Positions 44,061 to 54,419 of a stretch of 64,000 bases of DNA are shown here, piece by piece. Where the stretch lies: assembly GCF_027943255.1 (NCBI RefSeq), contig NC_072895.1, forward strand, positions 20,186,001-20,250,000, read 5' to 3'. The stretch is from Anastrepha obliqua (taxonomy: Eukaryota; Arthropoda; Insecta; Diptera; Tephritidae). The notes under the pieces were generated by a model. It was not told the DNA's origin, ran no database searches, and worked only from the letters and a program-made list of their open reading frames with translations. A program made the position numbers and the translations under genes. Position 1 is the first letter of the stretch; every line of letters starts with the position of its first letter.

Positions 44061-44783
44061 CAGGGCGGGCCATATAGCGTTTGCTTTTTGAATCACCTAT
44101 TTTTTTGAGAATGGTAACACAAATGACATGTCAAATGTGTTCATAATTTACTTAAAGGTTTGAACATTACGAAATGGGACGCTATACGCTTGAACAAAAT
44201 TGGGAAATATTGAAAACCTATTTCCAAAGTGGTGAGTCTTCTTCTTCTTCCGCGGTTACAGTAAATGGCGAGCGTTACTGTGACATGCTCAACGAGTTTC
44301 TGTTTCCAAAAATTTAAGAGGATGACATGGATGACATTTGGTTTCTACAGGACGGTACAACTTGTCACACTGCCAAAGTTACACTCGAACTTTTGGCTAC
44401 CGTTTTTGAAAACCGAATAGTCAGCTGAAATTCCGATATCAATTGGCCGCCTCGGAGCTGTGATTCAAGCCCGTTGGACTATTTTTTGTGGGGAGCCGTT
44501 AAGGGCAAATGCTATGCGAGCCATCCAGAGACGTTTAATGCTTTAAAACTTGAAATCGGAGTTGCCATTGATGAAATTGGAGCCCAAACAATCAAAAATG
44601 TGCTTAAAAATTAGGTTGATCGAATGGCCTACTGTAAAGTCAGTCGCGGCAGTCATTTGAACGATATTATTTTTTATTCATAAGCAATGTTCAATCTTCC
44701 AAATAAAAAAAAAGTTTGAAAAAATATTGATTATTTTTTTTTTATAGCCGATTCAAAAAGCAAATTTTACATGGCCCACCCTA
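44061..44783 (+). mobile_element. DD41D mariner, internal-deletion copy with TTC filler (family D)
   Basis: TA at 44059-44060 and 44784-44785 flanks inverted repeats of about 30 bp (CAGGGCGGGCC... and the complement of GGCCCACCCTA), with GCTTTTTGAATC in common. The frame starts MGRYTLEQNWEILKTYF at 44174, passes into a TCTTCTTCTTCTTC run (Ser codons) and then AVTVNGERYCDM, so the DNA-binding remainder and the first Asp are deleted. The rest follows with two in-frame stops: WFLQDGTTCHT, PPRSCDSSPLDYFLWG and SRGSHLNDIIFYS. Confidence 0.85.
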
Positions 44784-44806
44784 TACATACTAGGTACTTT
44801 TTCCAA

Positions 44807-45522
44807 CAGGGTTTTTTGACAGAACACACACGACCGCTGTCCAATTAAATACATAATTTCTTTTAGCATTCATTGACATTTTCTCATGGAAAGACTTAGG
44901 TCTCAACAACATTTACAAATCGTACAAATGTCTTACGAAAATCGACGCTCTTTGAAAAATGTTCATCATACGCCTAGGTCAACGAATTTTGTTGAGCGAT
45001 GAGGCCCATTTTTGGGGTAATGGCTATGTCAATTTGCAAACTGTATTATTATTTTTATTATTTACGGAAATTTAAGCCCGTGATCTCCACAACATTTGGT
45101 TTCAACAAGATGGCAGACGGCGCTACTTGCCATACAGCCCATGAAACAATAGACTGCCTGCGTCATCGTTCGGTGAGAAGTTTATCTCTCGTCTCGGAAC
45201 GGTGGATTGGCCACCAAGATCGTGTGATATCACATCTTCGAACTTTTATTTGTGGGGGTATGTAAAAACTAAATGCTTTTTGGATAAACCAGCTTCGATT
45301 GAGGTATTGGAAGCCAACATTACTAAAGTTGCTCACGAGATACCGACCAAAGTCTTCCAGCGAGTCATTTAAAGTTGGTGTGTACGGATGGCCGAATTAC
45401 GGCGCAGTTGCAACCAAAATTTGGAAGGGATTATCTTTAAAATAATAAGATTGCCCAATCATTTTGAACTTTCGTTGTTTTATTTCAATTTAAAATCCGA
45501 TACATCTAAATTGATCACCCTG
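44807..45522 (+). mobile_element. DD41D mariner, decayed deletion copy (family E)
   Basis: The ends are CAGGGTTTTTTGACAG and the complement of TGATCACCCTG; TA follows the right end. The start is MERLRSQQHLQIVQMSYEN near 44887, then a deletion to LLSDEAHFWGNGYVN-like residues (frameshifted), then FQQDGADGATCHTAHETID with a short duplication in the second-Asp block. It ends SRVI...WCVRMAELRRSCNQN. It begins 22 bp after the 44061-44783 copy. Confidence 0.7.
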
Positions 45523-45739
45523 TATTTTTTTTTCCTACGTAAACATTCGTCAATCTATACTAAGGCCCAGGACACTATGGAAGCTGGTAAGCCACGCGAG
45601 GAAAAGGTCTGAGACAGGACTGAGGGAACTGGGTATCGTTTTTATTTGGAATTTACTGAGACTATTAATTTCTGTAGAATCTAAAGACTTAAGAAAAGGG
45701 TAAAATTGCACGTCAAGTAATCCAAGTATGTTGGACATT

Positions 45740-47240
45740 AACGTAAGTTCTTATAAAACTCAGAAAACTCTGGATCTGATTGACACTTGGTGCTGTCCGA
45801 AAGGGCTAGCGGCAAACTCCACCAAGACTGGTATTGTCCTCTTCACCTGAAGGAGGCAGCTTGATGGACTCGTTCTGCCTAAGCTAAAAGGAGTCACAAT
45901 TCAGCTATCCAAAGACATCCAAAGCAGTGGCAGCCTTCTGGCAATGCAAGGATGGTTTTGCAAAAACGTGGGGTCTTTCTCCTAGCTAGGTCCTATGAAG
46001 CTACACGGCTACGATAAGACCTATTATCAGCTATGCATCAGTGATCTGGATGAGTAGATTCTCTCTCGTGTGAGTCAGGAGGACCATATCGAGACTACAA
46101 CGCACTGTGGCCATCTGTTGCATCGGAGCTCTTCCAACTACTTCAGGCCCAGCATTAGATGCTTTGATTGGTGTACCACCACTTGATGCTTTCATCCAAG
46201 GAGAGGCCTTCAAGGTCATCTGCAGGATAAAATATAATGGGAACTGGAACAGCCTTTGTACGGCATTGGAAAATAGAGATGGCATGGACTTCGAGCCAAC
46301 GAATCTCTCCATGCCACTTGACTCCAGCTATCAAGAGTCGTACTTGAAAAAACATACAGTGTAGTGCTGCCAGAGGCTCAACTGTGGTCAAACTCAGAAA
46401 ATGAGCCTGGCAAGCACTGCTCTCGCATTTTCACGGATGGCTCCAGGAACGAGCATGACTCCGGCTCTGAGGTCTTCGTGGAATCCAGCGAAAAAAAAAC
46501 TGCACTTTGGAATGCATGCATCTCTGTTTCAAGCGGAGTTGTATGCTGTTCAAGAAGCGATGAACTTTGTTGTGGAAAACAGATGAAGAGGTAGATATAT
46601 CTATATGTGTCTGCGGCGATAGCCAAGCTACGCTCATGGCCTTAGATAACCCCCCAAACACTTCAAGTGTACTCGAGTTCTGTAACTCCAGGCTAAACTA
46701 TGTCGATAGACATAATAGCCTGGTGCTAACATGGGTCCCGAGTCACGTGGGTATCAAGGGTAACGAGATCTCTGACTCTTTAGTCAGAAAGAGCTCTGAG
46801 GCCAACTTTATTTGCCCGGAGCTCGTTCTGCACTCCCTTCTGCAGCCATCAAAGCCATGGTTAGCAAACAGGTTACTCGAACCCAGAAGCGAGCTTGACA
46901 GGCTTAGAGATACTGCAGATGGACAAAACTGATGTTACCTTTTATGTCCAACCGACTATCGCACTTCTTCCTATCACTAAGCAGAGGGGACTGTAGGAGG
47001 CTGGTTGGACTGATGACGGGCCACTTTCTATGGGCAAAGCACATCTTTTCCATGGTGGGCATCTCTCACAGTGCACTCTGCTCAACATGAGAAGAAGAGA
47101 ATGAGACGGCGGACGATTTTCTGTGCGTCTGCCCAGCATTCGCACGAATCAGGCTTGAGGTCTTTGGCACTGATGTGTTAAGAAGCGACCACCATGGCTC
47201 CTTGGCACCACAATATCTATGCAGATTTCTTCGGATGTCG
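45740..47240 (+). pseudogene. Non-LTR retrotransposon, RT end through RNase H to C-terminus
   Basis: Plus-strand blocks with many frameshifts: TLDLIDTWCCPKGLAANSTK and LPKLKGVTIQL (RT palm end); RTVAICCIGALPTTSGPALD (RT thumb); IFTDGSRNEHDSGSEVFVES and LFQAELYAVQEAMNFV (RNase H); CGDSQATLMALDN, VLTWVPSHVGIKGNEISDSL; then LMTGHFLWAKHIFSMVGIS, EENETADDFLCVCPAFARIR and LRMSGRFKEL. This is the complete domain order of a Jockey/I-like ORF2 C-terminal half, heavily decayed. Confidence 0.8.
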
Positions 47241-47369
47241 GGTAGATTTAAAGAACTTTAAAAAGGGAATTAGAGTGCAGTACATGGATTGCATTATGTA
47301 TGAGTGCTGTATTTGCTGGTCTGTCCCGACAAAAAAAAAAGAAGTTCTCATACAAATTTTTTTATTTAC

Positions 47370-47580
47370 AGGTTTAAGTACATTGGTCGATCTTTAAGAA
47401 GAACATATAGTAAAATTCGTATTTTATTTCGAGGAATTAATCGTCCAGATGAGTCCACAAAAGAAGTTGGTAGAAAATAAAAATGAAGAAACTATTTCTG
47501 TAAAGGATAGAAAAAGGACTGGCGGACTATAAATTGGACGTTCTGTTGAGAATATCGCTGCAACATCGATTTAGTCGATT
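47370..47580 (+). mobile_element. DD41D mariner, DNA-binding fragment
   Basis: Plus-strand frames read IRILFRGINRPDESTKE, then ISVKDRKRT and IGRSVENIAATS, resembling the linker between the two helix-turn-helix motifs (compare RRGRPRSSRSAENIAAVAEN at 55470). Nothing of the catalytic domain follows. Confidence 0.5.
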
Positions 47581-47599
47581 CTTTATTTTATGATATGTA

Positions 47600-48556
47600 G
47601 ACAAGAATCTCACAGCTAATCTTGTAATAAATTACACAGCTGATTTAGAGTTTCTGCCGCTCCCGAAAAAAAAACGACTTCCATAGGCACTGAGTAGTGC
47701 CATCCGCATAGCATTTGACTAGAGAAGCAGTTAACTGCCATATCCATCTCCATTGCTACAAGAGCCAAACATGGATTTGAAACATTAGACTATTCCTACA
47801 AAATGGGTTTAAACTTTTACAAATAATGACACAAAATAAAAAGAGAAGAAGAAGACGTATTTTTTTTGTAATATTTTTTTATGACGAAATCCAATTGAGT
47901 TTCAATATTTCTGCATTTTATTTACAAACACTCATGCAAACACTCTAACGCCACTCGTATCTTGAACGCTGTAAGCCCTTTATTAAGCTATAAATCACCA
48001 AAAATTGCAGCATGCAACAAACTATTATTTGAGTTTCGCATCAGTATTGTTTGACATTGTCGCTTGGGGTGGCATTCGAAAACAAATTCGCTACTCAATG
48101 CGAAAACACAGCTATTGTCTGTTGCATGTGCAAGTGTCAAGTGCAAATGGCAATGAGGCAACAAATTCAAGCGCTGCATTCAATCCAAAGTAATGGCAAC
48201 TATTTAGTTGTACTAATACATATGTAAGTGTATACATGAAAGCTATTGCAATTTTGCAAAACATGAATCAGTGAGAATGCATTTCAAATTTATCATTGGG
48301 GTGAGCTTACGACGACAAATCCTCTCAGAGATGAGATACTTACGTCATCAGCCGATTTTATGCTTCTCCATGCCGTGTTTTGGCTGGTGAACTTACAGGA
48401 GTCTAACTGTGGAGGTTACGGAGTGAACACCTATGAAAAATTAGTATGGGAGAAGGGCTAACGAAATCTAAACAGATAAAGGCCCAACCAACCTGTGGTT
48501 GACCTTCCTTCAAGGGAAGGCTAAAGACCCCCATAACTGCAAATGGCCAAAAAAAA
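47600..48556. other. No gene supported
   Basis: The 47960-48200 segment is well mixed in composition and free of recognised repeats. Short frames on both strands (62-63 codons) show no motif. It may be host regulatory or intronic DNA, but nothing here supports a specific element. Confidence 0.3.
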
Positions 48557-48866
48557 TTAAGTTTGGTGCGAATACTTCTATTAGGTGTTTAGCCGAGCTA
48601 CTCCTCCTATTTGCGGTGTGCGTCTTGATGTTGTCCCACAAATGGAGGTACCTGCTGTTTTAAGTCGACTCCGAATGGCAAATAGTTTTTTACGAGGAAC
48701 TTTTTTATGGCAGAACTACATTCCGAGGTTTGTCATTGTCTGCTAAGAGGCGGCCGCTATTAGTGAAAACTTTTTCTATGATTTTAGTATTTCATGCACG
48801 GTGGTTTGAATCTACGCACTCGAACCCACTTGAATGGTAATCACGCATTCGGCTACAGCGGCCGCC
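48557..48866 (-). mobile_element. tRNA-derived SINE, nearly full-length copy
   Basis: Read on the minus strand it begins with the head GGCGGCCGCTGTAGCCGAAT (box A-like TGTAGCCGAATG) and box B-like TAGATTCAAACC, then the body ending at TTGGTGCG. It matches 3202-3510 over its length. It lies 150 bp from the next mariner. Confidence 0.85.
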
Positions 48867-49015
48867 AAAATTTTTATTGAGAAAATTGCTTTGATAAAAT
48901 TCCCATATATCTAAGTTATTTAACGCAATTATTCTAGGCTTAATTTGGAGTTTGGGCATTGGTATACGAAGGAACTTATAGTAGAATTTTATGGCAAACA
49001 TTCTAGTAGTATATA

Positions 49016-49707
49016 CTATGGGCAAAAAGTAAGGTGAATTTATTTGTCAAACTTCGCGGGATTAAAATTTCGCTCTAGTTATTTTTTTCATGAGTTGGCA
49101 GCACTGTTAATAACATCTGATAACTGATTGATTAACTGATATGATCGGAATATCAGAAGGATCTGTGAAAACCATTTTGAAAGACCATTTGGGACTACGA
49201 AAAGTCAAATCTCGTTTGGTACCGAAAACTCTCAATTTCTTGGAAAAAAGTCGTCGCGTTGATGTGTGTGAAACAATACTTTCAGACTATCAGGACAAGC
49301 TCAAATGCATCATTACGGGAGATGAGACTTGGATTTATGCTAACGACTCTGAAACAACCGACCAATCAAGCGAATATCGTGCTAAAGGCGAGGCCAGACC
49401 GAAAAGAGCACGTCAAATTCGTTCAAAAATAAAGGTCATGATGACAGTTTTTTTCGATTTTTTGGTGTGGTGCACTATGAATTCCTTCCACCTGGCCAAA
49501 CTGTTAATAAGGAATATTATTTGAGCGTTATGCGTCGATGGCTATACCGGAAATGGACTATTTGGCCTGTTTCGGAGATTGGAAAAATCGTTGGCATAAG
49601 TGTATTTCATCGAGAGGGGATTATTTTGAAGGGGATGAAATTGATTTACAAGAATAAATAAAGATTTTTCATTTTACAACCAAATTCACCTTACTTTTTG
49701 CCCACAG
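49016..49707 (+). mobile_element. Mariner (DD34D), internal-deletion copy of the 30857 family
   Basis: TA at 49014-49015 and 49708-49709 flanks the inverted repeat CTRTGGGCAAAAAGTAAGG, running on to GTGAATTT. A 127-codon frame (49141-49524) reads MIGISEGSVKTILKDHLGLR to DETWIYANDSETTDQSSEYR and RSKIKVMMTVFFDF, nearly identical to the 30857-32143 copy. The N-terminus and everything between the VNKEYY block and the C-terminal tail are deleted, including the second and third Asp. Its low divergence points to recent activity of this family. Confidence 0.9.
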
Positions 49708-49989
49708 TATTTAACCCTTTATATCAACCTATTACGAGTATTTTTGGTCTTTCTCCGCAAAAGATACCAAAAATACCCGTCTGTTGAGGTGTTAAAGGGC
49801 TAAAGTATTCCTCAAATGTTCTCGTTGCCTTTTTTGAAAACATTTTTGAGTACATTAAATATCTGAAATCTAAGGACTGCATAGTTTCCTATGCCAATTG
49901 CTTATAAAAATATGTAAATTTTGAGTCATCCGATTGACATTTGCTAAGATTGAAATGTGCCGCATGGTCTGAATATTAACAAAAAAATA

Positions 49990-50620
49990 TTTTGGCCACT
50001 TATCACTTACATTCTTCCTGCCGGTACTTCTTAAGAGAGAATTGTCAAAAGATAAATTCATACAAGACATAAATTTTTTTAAATTTGAAAGAGCCATAAC
50101 CAGCCTTAAAAATCAGAAGGCTGCAGAGGTAGATGACTTACTTCCAGATATTTTTAAACATATATGCCAGATATCCCTGTGAGAAATATTAGCACAACGA
50201 GCGTATGCCAGAACAATGGGAAGTTGGAATAATCTGCCTACTCCCCAAAAACGATGGCAAATTTAAGTGTGAAAACTACTCGTATTAACCGACAATACTC
50301 CTTAATATTTGCTATAAAATATTCTCTAATATAATGCACGAGCAGCTGCACCCATATCCTGCTAAGATAGTAGGAAATTATCAGGCTGGTTTCAAATCAG
50401 AAAGGTCCACTAAGGACCAAATTTGTACTCTAGTACAAGTTCTTGAAAAAAACCCTAAAAAAGATAGCCACATTTCGTTTGTTTACAGGCTTCAAAGCTG
50501 TATACGATAGAATTATACGAACCCATCTCGTTGCTGCTTTGAAGGAAATTGGAATCCCACACAAACTTTTTCGACTAACAAAATCAATACTAGAAAATGT
50601 TAGAAACGTTGCCACATTGG
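49990..50620 (+). pseudogene. RTE-like LINE, reverse-transcriptase fingers and palm fragment
   Basis: Plus-strand frames, with several shifts, give AITSLKNQKAAEVDDLLPDI, MPEQWEVGIICLLPK, then AKIVGNYQAGFKSERSTKDQ and FTGFKAVYDRIIRTHLVAAL. These are reverse-transcriptase motifs 1-3 and the first Asp region (usually 'DFKAAYDSI'). The FADD catalytic box is not present. Right of 50620 it meets the 3' side of the transposase-like gene. Confidence 0.7.
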
Positions 50621-50847
50621 AAAGGCACAACAAGAAATGGCCTAGCGCTTGAAATAATAACACTGCACAACAGCATTTCTGATGATTGGGTTATGATACA
50701 TGTTTTTAGTCCAATTTTTAATGACAATTTCAAATCTGTAACTGAAATTCCTGTATCAGCTATATATGGATCTGTATGACACATTTGACTTTTTGTAATA
50801 AAACACTATAGATTTAAAGATTATTTTATTTTATTGCCTTGTTAAGT

Positions 50848-52511
50848 TTAAAAAAAATTTCTTTTATATGATTTCCTTGCTGAAGTTGAAGGCATAGAAC
50901 TGTTGTTAAAGCTCCAACAATAGTCGGCCATCATGTGTGTGTTCCAGTAACCTTGATAGCGTTCCTCCATCGTACGAAGGTCCTGGTGGAATCGCTCGCC
51001 CTGTTCTTCGCTGAGATCCCCAAGATTGGGTGGAAAATAGTCCAGAGGGTTGTGAAGAAAGTGTAACTTAATGCTCATATTACATCCAACCCTTTGGAAG
51101 TGACCCATTAGTTGTTCGACGTGCTGAAATAGTCAGAACTTTTCTTATTTCCTAAGAAATTTTGAACAAGCCAAACAAACTCATTCCATGCTATTTTCTC
51201 AATCACTGTCATAGTGTCTATGAAATTTGAGTCTTTTATTAACGACCTTATCTGTGGCCCGTCAAAAATACCCGCTTTTATCTTTTCTGCACTCAATTTT
51301 GGAAACTTTTTAGACAGATAAAGAAAACAATTTCCATTTTTGTCAAAAGGTTTAACAAATTGTTGTATAAGCCCCAGTTTTATATGTAACGGAGGTAAAA
51401 TTATATGATCCCTTGATACTAAAGGTGGGTTTATCACGTTCTGTTGTTCTGGTACTAACGCTTCCCGAGCAGGCCAATCTTTTTTAATCCAATGTTCATT
51501 TTTAGCTCTTCTATCCCATAAGCAAAGAAAACATGGAAACTTTGTGTAACCACCTTGTTGGCCTAAAAGAAAGTTTACCATTTTTAAATCGACACATATG
51601 ACCCAATTGTGTTCCGCATATTTAATTTTGTCTAAAACTAGAGCAATAGTTGTATATTCTTCTTTTACTTTAGTAGAATGTGCAATAGGCAATGAGCCCA
51701 ATTTGTATCCATTGTGTAAGAGAACACATTTTAAACTCCGTTTTGATGAATTTATAAATAAACGCCACTCACTAGAAACGTAATTTTGTAATCCCATTGT
51801 AGCCATTAAACCAGGTACATTTTTACAAAATACAAAGTCATCTTCTTCAGCAAAATATTGAAGGAAAGTGTGTTCTCTTCTGCGATAGTAAGAAATTTTA
51901 GTTTCTTTTGTGACTAAGTTTCTTTCTTTTAATCTAGACGCCAAAATTTCTGAACAAGTCTTTGACAGTCCCAGATCTCTAATGAGGTCGTTTAAATCAT
52001 CTTGGTTAAATGGTTTTGGTGTTCTCAGGTCACAATCAAAGTCACTATCGCTATTGTCCGTTTTTGCCTCAAAATGTAAAGGTTCTTCCTGTGAAGCACC
52101 AGGTTGAGGTTCAGATGACATCGTAGGACTCAAAACATGTCTATGTGCCGATCGTATGGAAGGATATTCCCATTTGCCTCGATTTTTTCGGTTAATGCCA
52201 GTTATTTTTACCATACAAAAATAACAGTCGTCGTGGTGGTTCACAGGTTCAATCCGGATCATAGCAGTTTCGTTTCTAAATTTATTCCTTTTCTTATTCG
52301 TCCACAAACGTAGAAACTCAACGCACGTTCTGCATACCTTTTGTGGAATCCAAGGCTTATTTTTCATTTCCATTGGGTGACCGAAGTAATTTTTGTACGC
52401 CTAATTTACGAACGATGTCACATTCAAACGGTTTTCTTGAAACATATACTCTCCGCAAATAAAACAAAAACTATTCCGGTCATTTATACAAACTCGTCTT
52501 GACGATGCCAT
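50848..52511 (-). pseudogene. Nearly complete transposase-like gene (CxxC DDE-type candidate)
   Basis: From ATG at 52511 the minus strand encodes about 555 codons with only one in-frame stop (TAG, about codon 37) and one frameshift (near 51120). In order: an N-terminal Cys cluster (NSFCFICGEY and later VCRTCVEFLRLW); a second Cys pair DDCYFC (near 52229); an acidic linker; LNDLIRDLGLSKTCSE and LASRLKERNLV; a beta-rich core WRLFINSSKRSLKCVLLHNG and IAHS; WVICVDLKMVNFLLGQQGG; PCFLCLWDRRAKNEHW (CxxC); PPLHIKLGLIQQF; and near the end LSEEQGERFHQD. The D, CxxC and E-like positions fit an RNase H-fold transposase with a helical insertion. This is inferred from pattern only. The 1.9-kb element at 9494 carries a broken relative. 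It shows no introns. I saw no matching inverted repeats at its flanks. Confidence 0.75.
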
Positions 52512-52879
52512 AACAAATAATATTAAGAAAACTTAATATTTGTTTAAATATTCGTCAATTAAGACTGAAATATAGTGATTTTTTTGTGATAGCTATAACT
52601 CGTAAACAAGAGCTGTTACAAAAAAAATGAGGGTATATTTAGAATCAGCGTTGTCAAATTAGTGAACATCAAGTATCAAAAGTCATTCATCAGACAAAAA
52701 GTGCTATTTTGTTTTTTTGTGTAATAAGTGAAGCTGGCGTAATCATAGACAGAACTACTATATATTCTTCAAATTGACACAAATCCTGGCATATTCAAAT
52801 GACTTGGACATTATAGCGATATCCAATGATGTCATCACCACAAGTCATGAAATAGGTCACTTCTTCTTCTCCTTAATTG

Positions 52880-53530
52880 GCGCTATAACCGCTTACGCGA
52901 TTTCGGCCGATTTTAACAAAGCGCGCCAGTCGTTTCTTTCTCGTGCTAACCGGCGCTATTTAGAAGTGAAGCCAAGTCCTTCTCCACCTGATCTTTCCAA
53001 CACAGGGGAGTCCCCCCCCTTCCTCTGCTACCACCAGCTGATATCGCATCAAATACTTTCAGAGCCGGAACGTTTGTATCCATTCGGACGACATGACCTA
53101 GCCAACGAAGCCGCTGGATCTTTATTCGCTGCGCTATGTCTATGTTGTTGTAAAGCTCATAAAGCTCATTATGCAAAGTCACAAAAATCTTCCGCAGAAT
53201 CTTTCTCTCGAGCACTCCAAGCGTCGCCTCATTGGATTTTGTCATCGTCCACGCCTCTGCACCATACGTTAGAACGGGCATGATGAGAGTCTTATAGAGC
53301 GCTAGTTTTGTTCGTCGAGAGAGGACTCTACTACTCAGTTGCGTACTTAGTCCAAGGTAGCACTTGTTTGGCATGAGAGATTCTACATTGGATTTCAAGG
53401 CTGACATTGTTATCGGTGTTAATGCTGGTTCCTCAATAATCGAACTGGCGACACGCGTGTGCGTCGACTGTTTGTTTGATGACAGGAAGTACTTCCTTTT
53501 ATCCTCGTATAACGACCTTTGCTTTGCCTT
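52880..53530 (-). pseudogene. RTE-like LINE, reverse-transcriptase C-terminal half
   Basis: The minus-strand 244-codon frame (53680-52946) contains EDKRKYFLSSNKQSTHTRVA, MPNKCYLGLSTQLSSRVLSR, LYKTLIMPVLTYGAEAWTM, VLERKILRKIF, LRWLGHVVRMDTNVPALKVF and SAGGSRGRGGTP. It is the best-preserved RTE copy here. The same C-terminal block occurs at 15070 and 35165. The upstream catalytic domain is missing, and the frame beyond 53530 is likely non-homologous. Confidence 0.8.
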
Positions 53531-53829
53531 TTTATCCAATTTGGAAAAGGAAGAACTTACAGCGCGATTGTTAAGGCCGATGATGTCAAAGTGGGCATTA
53601 TAAGGGCAGACGAAGCATACCCGTCGAAGAAACTCCCATTGGCTACGTGCAGAAGAAATAGAGGAAGGAAGGCAGACCAAAACTCCGATGGCAGAATGGC
53701 GTAGATCGCGACTCTAAGTTATTTGGTATATGTACGTTGGTGGAGAATTCAAGCAAGGAATAAATCGCCAGCCATGGTCATGGTGTGGCCAGCCATGTTT
53801 CACTTCCCTACAATAATACTGCCTTAACA

Positions 53830-54240
53830 CATTAGCTGATTATTCAAAATTTAGAGCGCCTCGAGATTGGCCGCCCATGCTGTGTTTAGGCTATCAACCA
53901 TTAAATACCTTATCTGCTTTACCATTAAATGTCTTCTAGCTTTCGTCTTGGATTTGTTGACCTCCAGTCCGACAGTTCACTAGCGTGCTAGCTGTCCGTT
54001 TTCGCTAGTGAGACAGGAGGCATATGTCATCGGCGAAGTCCAGGTCTCTAAGATGTCTAGTGATACTCCATATGACGCCTCTTTTGTGCAAGGTAAACTG
54101 GCTCATGACATGATCTAGCACGATGGCGAAGAGAAGGGGCGGCAGGAAACATCCTTGCCTCGAGTGGTTCGCTGGTGTAGCCGTTGTGAAGCACTGCCAG
54201 TTCGGAAATCTCGTAAGGGGTTCTGATAAAGTGGATTATT
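53830..54240 (-). pseudogene. Non-LTR reverse transcriptase fragment with FADD box
   Basis: The minus strand reads, across shifts, RQGCFLPPLLFAIVLDHVMS, RGVIWSITRHLRDLDFADDI and CLLSH, and later AKTDS and LEDI. The RDLDFADD motif is the reverse-transcriptase catalytic box. It may be another part of the RTE copy next to it, but orientation alone does not prove it, and the two are separated by about 300 bp of unrecognised sequence. Confidence 0.65.
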
Positions 54241-54419
54241 TTGGTAGGATTCGCTTATAAAAGTAGCTGAAAGTTATGTGACAAGGTTAAAGAAATTGTG
54301 ATAGTCATTTTATGTGGGTTTTGTGAACCCACCAGCATAGTTGGGACGTTGCGCATATCGTGATACTGTTTTCAGTGAACTTGACAGAATCAGCTATTGA
54401 TCTGATATAATTTAATTTC

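Noticed and set aside
50620..50790. 60-codon frames on both strands as the 5' neighbour gene of the transposase-like gene
   Set aside because: They overlap each other in opposite directions, show no motif, and probably lie in the 3' untranslated part of that element.
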